Source: Acidobacteriota bacterium (GTDB lineage: Bacteria > Acidobacteriota > Terriglobia > Terriglobales > Acidobacteriaceae). From it: a stretch of DNA of 5,014 bases. The notes under the pieces were generated by a model. The model did not search any database, was not told the DNA's origin, and was given only the letters and a program-made list of their open reading frames with translations. The stretch covers positions 1 to 5,014 of the forward strand of contig QIAW01000671.1 in assembly GCA_003225655.1 (NCBI GenBank). Direction: 5' to 3'. Position 1 is the first letter of the stretch. Each line of letters begins with the position of its first letter. Positions 1 through 5,014 of the stretch are shown here, piece after piece. The position numbers and the translations under genes were made by a program.

Positions 1-1140
1 CGCATTGATCACAGGTGCGACTGTTGTTGCTGCATTGATCCGCATTCTGCTCCAAAACAGCAATGCCAAGCCGCCCACAAGAACCAGACCCAATACCGCC
101 TGAAATGGTAAAGATCGGCTTAGAGTCGAGGTTGCTTTTGAGTCCAGCACCGAGCGCCGGCCTGCGCCGGCAGAGTTGGAACTCTCGATCGCAGACACAG
201 GAGGTTTCGAAACCGCGGCAGATTGCGGGTTGGATTGCCATTGGCTCTGAGTCTGAGCGCGGGCACTGATGGGCGGCGGCGCTCCGTTGCCCGAGATTTC
301 AAAGGCCTGAACCTCACCGGCTGCGACGTTGTTGGCAGCCTGGACCTGATAGTTTTTGTCGCTGAGGATGGGATGGAAGCCCGGCGAATGCGAGCTGAAT
401 GTCATGGAAGGTGGAAGCATGACCGCCAACTGCTGCACAGGGTAGAAAAGCCTGGGCCGCAAAACACCATGACCGTCGTAGGGCAGCTCGTAATTCACCG
501 CAAACCTGGTTTCGCCCGGGCGCAAGGGGAAGCTCAGAGTGTAATGCCCAGGCTCCTTTTTCACGGGCGTGGCTGTGATTTTTACGCCGCCGGCGCCAGG
601 GCCGGCCGCCAGAATAGACGAAATGGCAGCTTTCGCCGGCAGATAAAACTCAAAGGTACGTTCACCTGCCTGGGTCAACGGCGGAGTGGAATCGTTCTTG
701 ATGTCATACATGTCGGAAACATGAAGCGAGTTGCCTTCCGAGCCGATCCGCATGATTGCAATCTTGCCGCCTACGCCTTTCACTCGCGGCGCGGCGTCAA
801 AGACATTAATAGCGACGTCTCCGCCGGCAGCGGCCTCGCGATCGTAGTTCACCGCCTGATGCATCACGCGAACCAGGTAGCGGCCCTGGGAAAATTGCAC
901 GTTGAAGCTAAAGCCGCCCTGGGAGCCGGTCTTGGTGCGCGCCTCTTCCTGCATTCCGTCCAATAGCCGCAGCAAGATGACCTCATCCGCGACCGAAGGC
1001 TGGCCGGTGCTTTGATTGCGCACCGAGCCGGTAATGGTGTTTGCGGCAGCAGCCCAAGAGGGAAAGACAAAACAGACAGCGATCCAGAAAAGAATGAATG
1101 CAGTCGTGCCGGGAAAAATATTCTTTATGCCGTGGTTCAT
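1..1140 (-). CDS. Membrane-anchored exported protein with N-terminal carboxypeptidase-regulatory-like domain (3' end beyond window)
   Basis: The frame is open from the ATG at 1140 to base 1 (380 codons, no stop), so the C-terminus is missing. Seen: a signal peptide at about residues 1-33 (hydrophobic AFILFWIAVCFVF, then SWAAAA). Residues about 35-115 begin with NTITGSVRNQSTGQP and include GSQGGFSF and GRYLVRV, the pattern of a carboxypeptidase regulatory-like/CNA-B beta sandwich. A second beta-rich part (about 160-245) contains FEFYLPAKA, then LRPGETRFAVNYELPY. A polar Ser/Ala/Gln/Pro linker (about 285-343) precedes one membrane helix (about 344-363, LPFQAVLGLVLVGGLALLFW) followed by basic RMR. 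Inferred topology: domain outside the cytoplasmic membrane, short tail inside. GAGGA at 1147-1151 lies 6 nt before the chosen ATG; an in-frame ATG at 1146 abuts this site and is less likely. The gene lies 88 bp after the TPR gene and may be its partner. Specific function not recognised. Confidence 0.85.
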   Translation of the reverse strand, partial: MNHGIKNIFPGTTAFILFWIAVCFVFPSWAAAANTITGSVRNQSTGQPSVADEVILLRLLDGMQEEARTKTGSQGGFSFNVQFSQGRYLVRVMHQAVNYDREAAAGGDVAINVFDAAPRVKGVGGKIAIMRIGSEGNSLHVSDMYDIKNDSTPPLTQAGERTFEFYLPAKAAISSILAAGPGAGGVKITATPVKKEPGHYTLSFPLRPGETRFAVNYELPYDGHGVLRPRLFYPVQQLAVMLPPSMTFSSHSPGFHPILSDKNYQVQAANNVAAGEVQAFEISGNGAPPPISARAQTQSQWQSNPQSAAVSKPPVSAIESSNSAGAGRRSVLDSKATSTLSRSLPFQAVLGLVLVGGLALLFWSRMRINAATTVAPVINA

Positions 1141-1228
1141 TTCCATTCCTCGTATTCCCAAACCATCTCTGGTGCAACTTGCGGGGTTGCGTCGCTGCAA
1201 TGCGCCGCCGCTCCTAGGGCAGTTCTGG

Positions 1229-2248
1229 CTACAAGCTGCTCCACACGTGTTTGCGCAGATCTTCAAGCATGGCGGCCCGGCCTGCGTCAGGATGCTCGAC
1301 CAGCAACTGCTCCATCTGCTGAAGCTTTTGCGTGGCCTGCTCTTTCTGCTTGCCTTCCGCGTAGAGAGTCGCCAGCGTGGTCAGCAGGCCCCAATAGAAG
1401 GCATCATTGCTTTTGCGAAAGGAGTTGACCCGCTGATCCATCGAGGCAAGCACGTCGTCTGCCTTCTGGGGCTGGCCCGCTTTGCGGTAGCACCGCACCT
1501 GAAGGGTCCACAGTCTCCAATACCTCGACTGCAACTCGCGCTGGCTCTGGCGCTTGAAATCAACGCTGTACCAGTCAAAGGGACGAATGCGCTGCAGCCG
1601 CCATTCATCCTCACGAAGGCCCTGAAACGCCATATCGATAACCGCGTCGAGATTGACGCTGTTCATGGTCAGCAAGTGCTCAGCGCGTTCCAGCAATGGA
1701 CTCAAGGCGGGTAAAGGGGATGGGCGCTTCAGCAGCGAAGAGCTGGGGCAAAGCGCGAGAAGTTTCTGCTGCTCAACCTTCAGTTTTCGCGCATCGGAAA
1801 AAGTTTCTGAGCCATAGATTTCCGCCAGGGTACGGTGCGAGGGCGCAAAGTTCGGATTGGCGGCGGTGATCTCGCTCAGCGACTGGATGGCCGCGCGCGT
1901 GCTCCGGCCCATCAGGCTGCGCGCATACAAGTAACGGTACATGAGATCGTTTTCGTGCTTGAGCGAGAGGTCCTGATATTCATCGGTCATGGAGCGCAGG
2001 TGGCCTTCGATTCCGTACTGGTTCACGGCATCCTGGTAGCCCTCGTGCACGAACAGGTCATTAGGGTAGCGCTGGCGCAAAGCCACGAAGGGAGCGATCT
2101 TATGGTCGAAATCCGCAGGGTCTTTCGCCGCCACGGCGGCCTTCTGCAGTGCGGCCTGAATTTCGGAAGCTGGTCCGCAGGCGGCAGGCGCGGCACACCA
2201 GGCGGAAACGGAAGTCAACAGGGCAATGAGAAATATGCGACAGTACAT
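1229..2248 (-). CDS. Exported TPR-like helical repeat protein
   Basis: A 339-residue protein beginning with a signal peptide (MYCRIFLIALLTSVSAWCAAPA, cleavage probably after AWCA or APA). The mature part is almost wholly helical. Residues about 101-147 (DLMYRYLYARSL..., AAIQSLSEITAANPNFAPSHRTLAEIY) fit a TPR pair. Further TPR-like helix pairs lie at about 243-275 (LQVRCYRKAGQPQKADDVLASM) and 285-322 (LATLYAEGKQKEQATQKLQQM). No catalytic motif, haem site or CXXC is present. From memory, the FAPSHRTLAEIY...LLALCPSS stretch resembles the helical N-terminal part of some acidobacterial TlpA/thioredoxin-like proteins, but no thioredoxin domain follows. Inferred role: periplasmic scaffold for protein interaction. 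The start is uncertain: ATG at 2248 is preferred, an in-frame TTG at 2254 adds two residues, and neither has a clear ribosome binding site. It lies between the di-haem oxidoreductase and the membrane-anchored protein, likely co-transcribed with both. Confidence 0.85.
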   Translation of the reverse strand: MYCRIFLIALLTSVSAWCAAPAACGPASEIQAALQKAAVAAKDPADFDHKIAPFVALRQRYPNDLFVHEGYQDAVNQYGIEGHLRSMTDEYQDLSLKHENDLMYRYLYARSLMGRSTRAAIQSLSEITAANPNFAPSHRTLAEIYGSETFSDARKLKVEQQKLLALCPSSSLLKRPSPLPALSPLLERAEHLLTMNSVNLDAVIDMAFQGLREDEWRLQRIRPFDWYSVDFKRQSQRELQSRYWRLWTLQVRCYRKAGQPQKADDVLASMDQRVNSFRKSNDAFYWGLLTTLATLYAEGKQKEQATQKLQQMEQLLVEHPDAGRAAMLEDLRKHVWSSL

Positions 2249-2270
2249 GGACAAATTTTGAAGTGCGAGA

Positions 2271-2300
2271 CCGTGGAGGGCATCTTCATGCCCTCCACGG
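2271..2300 (-). terminator. Perfect 13-bp hairpin between the cytochrome and TPR genes (attenuator or terminator-like)
   Basis: CCGTGGAGGGCAT (2271-2283) and its exact reverse complement (2288-2300) flank a 4-base loop, in the 70-bp gap between the two genes. It starts 24 nt after the cytochrome stop codon and ends about 20 nt before the TPR start. No T-run follows on the minus strand (TCTCGCACTTCAAAATTTG), so it is not a textbook intrinsic terminator. It could be a partial terminator, an mRNA-stabilising 3' end that sets unequal expression, or a translational control element. The hairpin itself is certain; the role is inferred. Confidence 0.6.
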
Positions 2301-2324
2301 TCCCGGTTGATGTGAATGACGCTA

Positions 2325-3803
2325 CTACAAAGAGCGCAGGAAGTTCAAGATGTCCTGCTTCTGCGATGAAGAGAGCGCATTGAAGTTGTTGATGACCCCG
2401 TTGGCTTCCGAGCCGCACACCTGGGTATTAGTGAAGGGCTGGAAGTAGGAGGCGCCGCCATTGGTGGAGAACTCCAGGTAGTTCTGGGTAGTCACGCAAA
2501 TGTTACCCGGATTGGAGTGGGCCTGGATGGCCGTCAACAGGTTCTTGGTGCGGCCATCATGCAGGAAGAACAAACGCTGGCCAACGCCCCACAGCGGAGC
2601 CGTACGGAACTCATCCGGACCCGCCCCTCCCTGGTTCGTGCCGTCCGTTAACGTCGAGCCCATGTGATGGACAGCGAAATCAGAGAAGGGGTGATAGGTG
2701 GCGTTGGACATACCGGTGAACGGTGATGCCGCTGTCTTAAGTGTCGAGGTGTGACACAAAACACAGCCGGTGCTGTTGAACAATGCTTGGCCATTCACGG
2801 CGGAAGCCGAGAGCGGAGCCGGTGTCGGCGGCGCCGTCAGGCGCATGAAGACGGCGAAGTTGGTGGAGTCAGACTCCGGACTTCCGGTGTCAGAAACGTC
2901 AGGCGGAACCGGAGTACTGTCTTCCGGGGTTGCATTGAACACGCAGCCGGGTACTGCCGCGCGCTCATTGGAAAACAGTTCGTTAGAGACTCCTTGCTCG
3001 ACGTTATAGGCCTCGCCGGTGAAGATCAGCAGCGACTTGTTCTGGGCCTTCCACCCGAAGCGGGTGATGGTGCCGTCGTTGCCGCTGGTGTTGAAGTGTC
3101 CGGAGATACCCAGAGCAGACTTGGCCGATGCATTCGCAGCCAGGTTGGCCCGCAGGGTAGCGTCCGGTGTGTTCTCCACCAGCCCGAGTCCGAAGAGGGG
3201 TGTGGGGATGCGGAAGGTCACGTTGCCGGCAGCAAGCTGGCCGGCAAAATCGGGCTGAGCTAGAGTGCAGCCGGGTGCATCGGTGCGGCCCTTGATGGTG
3301 AACAAGCCATGCACGCCACCATCCAATGGGGCATAGATGTTAGTCGTGTCGGTTGAAGTGAACCGCGCCTCGCGTACCGGGCCGCCGGCCGTAACGAACG
3401 AGGGCACGGTGTTGGTGGCGCCATCCAGTGTAGCCAGCGCTACCTGCGGGTTGGGCCGAGCATTAATTCGGCTGTTGAGGCCAGGGCTGGTGCCGCCGAC
3501 TGCGGGTTCGGCATGGCATTGCGCACAACTGTTGCCATTGAAGGTGGGTCCCAGACCCGCGCTGTCTTCCCCAGGAATGGCGCCGGTAACCGAGTCGACT
3601 TCATTGAAGGTATTCAGCGCCTGGTTGAAGAAGGCTACTTCGTTGGCGTTGAGAGTGGGGAAGGCGCCGCCGGCTCCGGCGGAACCGCCGCGAGGTCCGG
3701 GATCAGTCTGGGCTTGAAGTATTCCAGCGCCAAGGAAAACACAAAGGCACACTGCTAACAAACGCGCCTGCTTCAGCAATTGAACTACATTTTGATGGGT
3801 CAT
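2325..3803 (-). CDS. Exported di-haem c-type oxidoreductase, DUF1111 family (putative thiol oxidoreductase/peroxidase)
   Basis: A 492-residue protein with signal peptide 1-31 (LLAVCLCVFLGAGILQA) and two haem c sites, CAQCH (93-97) and CVLCH (347-351). After the second haem come family motifs: PFSDFAVHHMG (372-382), then FRTAPLWGVGQRLFFLHDGR (399-418) and a terminal NALSSSQKQDILNFLRSL. This order and size fit DUF1111, a di-haem family related to MauG and bacterial di-haem peroxidases. Haem is attached outside the cytoplasm, so it should act in the periplasm in electron transfer or oxidation; the substrate is unknown. Odd points: HHMG where I recall HDMG, and about 35 extra residues with Cys436 and Cys463 after AIQAHSNPG. 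The frame opens further upstream (to 3959), but those 52 residues lack a signal peptide. The ATG at 3803 has a purine-rich GAGGAG 10 nt ahead and places the signal peptide at the N-terminus. It ends with tandem TAG TAG stops (2327-2322). Confidence 0.92.
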   Translation of the reverse strand: MTHQNVVQLLKQARLLAVCLCVFLGAGILQAQTDPGPRGGSAGAGGAFPTLNANEVAFFNQALNTFNEVDSVTGAIPGEDSAGLGPTFNGNSCAQCHAEPAVGGTSPGLNSRINARPNPQVALATLDGATNTVPSFVTAGGPVREARFTSTDTTNIYAPLDGGVHGLFTIKGRTDAPGCTLAQPDFAGQLAAGNVTFRIPTPLFGLGLVENTPDATLRANLAANASAKSALGISGHFNTSGNDGTITRFGWKAQNKSLLIFTGEAYNVEQGVSNELFSNERAAVPGCVFNATPEDSTPVPPDVSDTGSPESDSTNFAVFMRLTAPPTPAPLSASAVNGQALFNSTGCVLCHTSTLKTAASPFTGMSNATYHPFSDFAVHHMGSTLTDGTNQGGAGPDEFRTAPLWGVGQRLFFLHDGRTKNLLTAIQAHSNPGNICVTTQNYLEFSTNGGASYFQPFTNTQVCGSEANGVINNFNALSSSQKQDILNFLRSL

Positions 3804-3813
3804 GCTCCTAATT

Positions 3814-3819
3814 CTCCTC
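3814..3819 (-). promoter_or_regulatory. Ribosome binding site deciding the di-haem oxidoreductase start
   Basis: The minus strand reads GAGGAG at 3819-3814, 10 nt before the ATG at 3803. A second AGGAG (3809-3805) lies only 1 nt from the ATG, too close to be the main site. Together they support 3803 over the longer frame beginning at 3959. Confidence 0.6.
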
Positions 3820-3858
3820 TTTGGGTGATTGTGTATTCCCGGGGAGGGAACACACAGA

Positions 3859-3884
3859 GAGAGTTCACCCGCATGCGGCCTCTC
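3859..3884 (-). repeat. Nested dyad just upstream of the cytochrome ribosome binding site
   Basis: A perfect 10-bp palindrome, CCGCATGCGG (3869-3878), lies between GAGAG (3859-3863) and CTCTC (3880-3884). In the minus-strand RNA, the GAGAG made from 3880-3884 could pair either with CTCTC just upstream of it or with CTCTC downstream, so alternative folds are possible about 40 nt before the ribosome binding site. It could also be a DNA operator. The symmetry is seen; function is a guess. Confidence 0.4.
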
Positions 3885-3904
3885 CAGAGAGATATAGACC
3901 TGCC

Positions 3905-3946
3905 GCCTACGGAAAAAAGATAAGAGTCGCGCTCCACACCGTAAGC
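3905..3946 (-). repeat. Inverted repeat in the leader (8-bp stem, 26-nt loop)
   Basis: On the minus strand GCTTACGG (3946-3939) can pair with CCGTAGGC (3912-3905), all 8 pairs formed with one G-U. The loop contains a T6 run next to the 3' arm. A stem this short with a long loop could be chance; it is listed because it lies in a leader with other stems. Confidence 0.3.
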
Positions 3947-3999
3947 ACGAATCGCTCAACCTTCGAACAACCGCTCACGGAAGAGACAAGCTATCTTGC

Positions 4000-4038
4000 G
4001 CGGAACTTGATTGACTGGGAAGAAAACACAAGTCCCGC
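4000..4038 (-). repeat. Inverted repeat in the leader (10-bp stem, 19-nt loop)
   Basis: Minus-strand GCGGGACTTG (4038-4029) pairs with CAAGTTCCGC (4009-4000), 10 pairs with one G-U, around a 19-nt loop. The upstream arm shares GGGACTTGT with another leader stem at 4147-4155, so the two stems have related arms and could in principle exchange partners. Confidence 0.4.
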
Positions 4039-4114
4039 TACCTACCGCATCACTGGGATCTTTAAATTTTTGTAAAGGTGTAACTACAGACCAATACCTA
4101 ATTCTGGCCTGTCC

Positions 4115-4154
4115 GGACTTGTTCGCCGGCCCCCTAGGAAGGTTTTACAAGTCC
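4115..4154 (-). repeat. Inverted repeat in the leader (perfect 8-bp stem)
   Basis: Minus-strand GGACTTGT (4154-4147) and ACAAGTCC (4122-4115) are exact reverse complements around a 24-nt G/C-rich loop. Just upstream, CCCGAC (about 4220) could pair with GTCGGG (about 4163), and GCAGT with ACTGC inside that. This suggests a folded RNA; no known RNA class was recognised. Confidence 0.4.
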
Positions 4155-4270
4155 CTTTGAGCCCCGACGGCCCCCATAAGTTTGTCCTGCAGTGAACGCA
4201 AGACTTGACTGCTCCTGTCGGGAAGGTACTGTGGTTAAAACCGTTTACGTCCGGCGTCAAACCGGGGAGC

Positions 4271-4299
4271 AATTTATGCAATTTGGGAAAAGATGTCAA
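4271..4299 (-). promoter_or_regulatory. Probable sigma-70-type promoter for the di-haem oxidoreductase unit
   Basis: Minus-strand -35 TTGACA (4299-4294, perfect consensus), 17-nt spacer, -10 TAAATT (4276-4271, 4 of 6). The 28 bases upstream (4301-4328) are rich in A and T runs, like an UP element. Expected transcription start is near 4264, about 460 nt before the cytochrome start codon. No closer promoter of similar quality was found. Confidence 0.5.
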
Positions 4300-4371
4300 T
4301 CAGTTTTTTACAATTCTTTTACAAAAGGGGATCTTTGCAAAACGGCTCCATTTCAAGCAATGAAACCGGCA

Positions 4372-4389
4372 GCCAGAAGTTAATCTGGC
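4372..4389 (-). terminator. Weak hairpin after the zinc-ribbon gene
   Basis: GCCAGA (4372-4377) and TCTGGC (4384-4389) form a perfect 6-bp stem with a 6-base loop, about 43 nt past the zinc-ribbon stop codon. No clear T-run follows on the minus strand (TGCCGGTTTCATTG), so termination here is only possible, not shown. Confidence 0.25.
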
Positions 4390-4432
4390 GATTGGAGAGG
4401 ATATCGGGGGGTTGACTCCAGGATGCGCTTGC

Positions 4433-4852
4433 TCATTTGAAGTTGTTCCTGATCTGCCGGCCCTCAATCACAATGTAATAGTTGCCGCTCCACGACATTT
4501 GCCATCGCCAGTTGGGTGAGCCTTTGGCGACGCTGCGTTCCACGTACTGGGCCGCCTTGGCGGCGGAAAGCACCTGGCGGCAATGCGGACATTGTGGCGC
4601 TGCCCTAGCGGTAAAACGCGCTCCACAGGCACACGGCTTCAAATGGCGTTCCAGATCGGGAGCAATGACTTTGTAGGCGGAAAATTTCACTAATTCGAGG
4701 GGAAAGCGGCCATCAGAAATATCCAAAATGGCGGTCGTGCCGCAGCCCTCGCAATAGGCGTAGCAGCTATTGGTGACCCCGCTGTGAAACAGCGTGAACT
4801 CGAACATCTTGTGACATTCTTCACACGTGCCCACACTGTTGACGAGTGGCAT
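4433..4852 (-). CDS. Small protein with two zinc ribbons, function unknown
   Basis: A 139-residue protein with no signal peptide or membrane segment, so probably cytoplasmic. It has two four-cysteine clusters. The first is C10-x2-C13 with C34-x2-C37 (TCEECHKMFEF and YCEGCGTTAIL), a classic zinc ribbon. The second is C74-x-C76 with C88-x2-C91 (PCACGARFTARAAPQCPHCRQ), a shorter ribbon or zinc-finger-like knuckle. The C-terminus has an aromatic-rich strand pattern (NWRWQMSWSGNYYIVIEGR). The two ribbons likely bind structural zinc and may contact nucleic acid or protein; no enzyme motif is visible. The start is ATG 4852, with AGGA at 4860-4863 seven nt ahead. The frame extends to a TTG at 4918, but those 22 residues overlap the promoter and precede the ribosome binding site. 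It is separated from the cytochrome by 629 bp and another promoter, so it is probably a separate unit. Family name not recognised. Confidence 0.85.
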   Translation of the reverse strand: MPLVNSVGTCEECHKMFEFTLFHSGVTNSCYAYCEGCGTTAILDISDGRFPLELVKFSAYKVIAPDLERHLKPCACGARFTARAAPQCPHCRQVLSAAKAAQYVERSVAKGSPNWRWQMSWSGNYYIVIEGRQIRNNFK

Positions 4853-4872
4853 AGACTTTTCCTGAGTACGCA

Positions 4873-4901
4873 AGTATACCCTTTGGCAGACCGCTTGTGA
4901 G
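4873..4901 (-). promoter_or_regulatory. Probable promoter of the zinc-ribbon gene
   Basis: Minus-strand -35 CTCACA (4901-4896, 4 of 6 to TTGACA), 17-nt spacer, -10 TATACT (4878-4873, 5 of 6). Transcription would start near 4866, leaving about 14 nt of leader that contains the ribosome binding site at 4860-4863. This fits the ATG at 4852 and argues against the longer frame. Confidence 0.45.
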
Positions 4902-4939
4902 CGCAAGAGAGATGCCAAAGAGAGACGCCAACTCCGGCC

Positions 4940-5014
4940 CCTTTCTTGCCATAGGGGAACGCCTCAAAGGTGGCGAGCGCCTTTTTGTTTTTCTTCAGCA
5001 CAGCCGTAAAGTAA
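4940..5014 (-). pseudogene. Possible broken YdeI/OmdA-like gene fragment
   Basis: The minus frame entering at 5013 encodes YFTAVLKKNKKALATFEAF followed by PYGKK. From memory this resembles the start of the YdeI/OmpD-associated (OmdA, PF13376) domain, which reads roughly 'aL.knk.A..tFe.f..s.r.eYv.WI..AK..eTR'. After GKK (about 4945) the expected EYxxWI and TR..R motifs are absent in all three frames. The open frame runs on to 4690, across the promoter and 163 bp into the zinc-ribbon gene, so it is unlikely to be a normal gene end. Reading: a C-terminally truncated or rearranged remnant whose 5' part lies outside the window. An alternative is the tail of an unrelated gene in another frame, ending at a TGA at 4966-4964. 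Confidence 0.3.

Larger units (their letters stand above)
3804..4432. other. Gene-free 629-bp region; probable long 5' leader of the di-haem oxidoreductase
   Basis: No convincing coding frame on either strand: the short open frames start at TTG, lack ribosome binding sites and match nothing I recognise. On the minus strand it holds a weak hairpin behind the zinc-ribbon gene (4372-4389), an A/T-rich block (about 4301-4328), a promoter (4271-4299), then about 460 nt to the cytochrome start. Potential stems in that leader are described separately. I compared it by eye with cobalamin, TPP, c-di-GMP-I and RNase P signatures and found none. If the promoter is real, this is an unusually long untranslated leader, possibly containing a regulatory RNA or a small RNA gene. 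Confidence 0.55.

Noticed and set aside
2..40. Short direct repeat GCATTGATC at 2-10 and 32-40
   Set aside because: Nine bases inside a coding region, explained by two similar RINA/VINA codon runs; no sign of an attachment site or mobile element.
223..966. Long plus-strand open frame (247 codons) opposite the membrane-anchored protein gene
   Set aside because: It is antisense to a minus frame that is open for 380 codons, has a signal peptide, ribosome binding site and membrane helix. The plus-strand product is Arg/Gly/His-rich without domain features, typical of a shadow in GC-rich DNA.
1016..1714. Plus-strand open frame (232 codons) opposite the TPR gene
   Set aside because: Spans the end of one minus-strand gene, the gap and part of another, with no ribosome binding site or recognisable domain; an antisense shadow.
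1835..2383. Plus-strand open frame (182 codons) opposite the start of the TPR gene
   Set aside because: Crosses the intergenic hairpin and two genes on the other strand, and has no domain pattern; a shadow.
3804..3959. Upstream extension of the di-haem oxidoreductase to a start at 3959
   Set aside because: Those 52 residues are basic and lack an export signal, and would bury the true signal peptide at residues 53-83. The ATG at 3803 has the ribosome binding site.
3821..4075. Plus-strand 84-codon frame in the intergenic region
   Set aside because: TTG start without a ribosome binding site or promoter, no recognisable domain, and no co-directional neighbour.
4205..4232. Plus-strand promoter-like TTGACT with TACTGT 16 nt later
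   Set aside because: The -10 match is only 3 of 6 and no plus-strand gene lies downstream.
4084..4299. Minus-strand 71-codon frame with CVHC in the leader region
   Set aside because: Starts at a TTG that is itself the -35 TTGACA, has no ribosome binding site and no second cysteine pair; more likely untranslated leader.

Overview
The window reads as a GC-rich bacterial chromosome segment, probably from the Acidobacteriota (Terriglobia-like). This rests on the style of the proteins: exported, Ala/Gly/Pro-rich, and a di-haem oxidoreductase with an NFNALSS..QQDILNFLRSL-type tail as in that group. It is an inference and no marker gene is present. Every supported gene is on the minus strand, so transcription runs from right to left. 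The long plus-strand frames opposite these genes are antisense shadows.

From right to left: positions about 4940-5014 hold what may be the broken end of a YdeI/OmdA-like gene. A promoter (4873-4901) then leads into a small cytoplasmic protein with two zinc ribbons (4433-4852). A 629-bp gene-free stretch (3804-4432) follows. It has a weak hairpin behind the zinc-ribbon gene, a good sigma-70-type promoter (TTGACA at 4294-4299), and then about 460 nt of potential leader with several inverted repeats. The di-haem c-type cytochrome of the DUF1111 family comes next (2325-3803). A 70-bp gap with a perfect 13-bp hairpin precedes an exported TPR-like helical repeat protein (1229-2248). After an 88-bp gap comes a membrane-anchored extracytoplasmic protein with an N-terminal carboxypeptidase-regulatory-like beta domain and a C-terminal membrane helix. 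It starts at 1140 and runs off the left edge.

The last three genes are co-directional, closely spaced and all exported, so they may form one transcription unit for an envelope redox or assembly function: a di-haem enzyme, a soluble TPR scaffold and a membrane-anchored beta-domain protein. The enzyme's substrate and the partnership are not shown by the sequence. No mobile element, CRISPR array, tRNA or rRNA was seen. The parts most worth a second look are the long structured leader, the hairpin between the cytochrome and TPR genes, and the sequence deviations in the di-haem enzyme.
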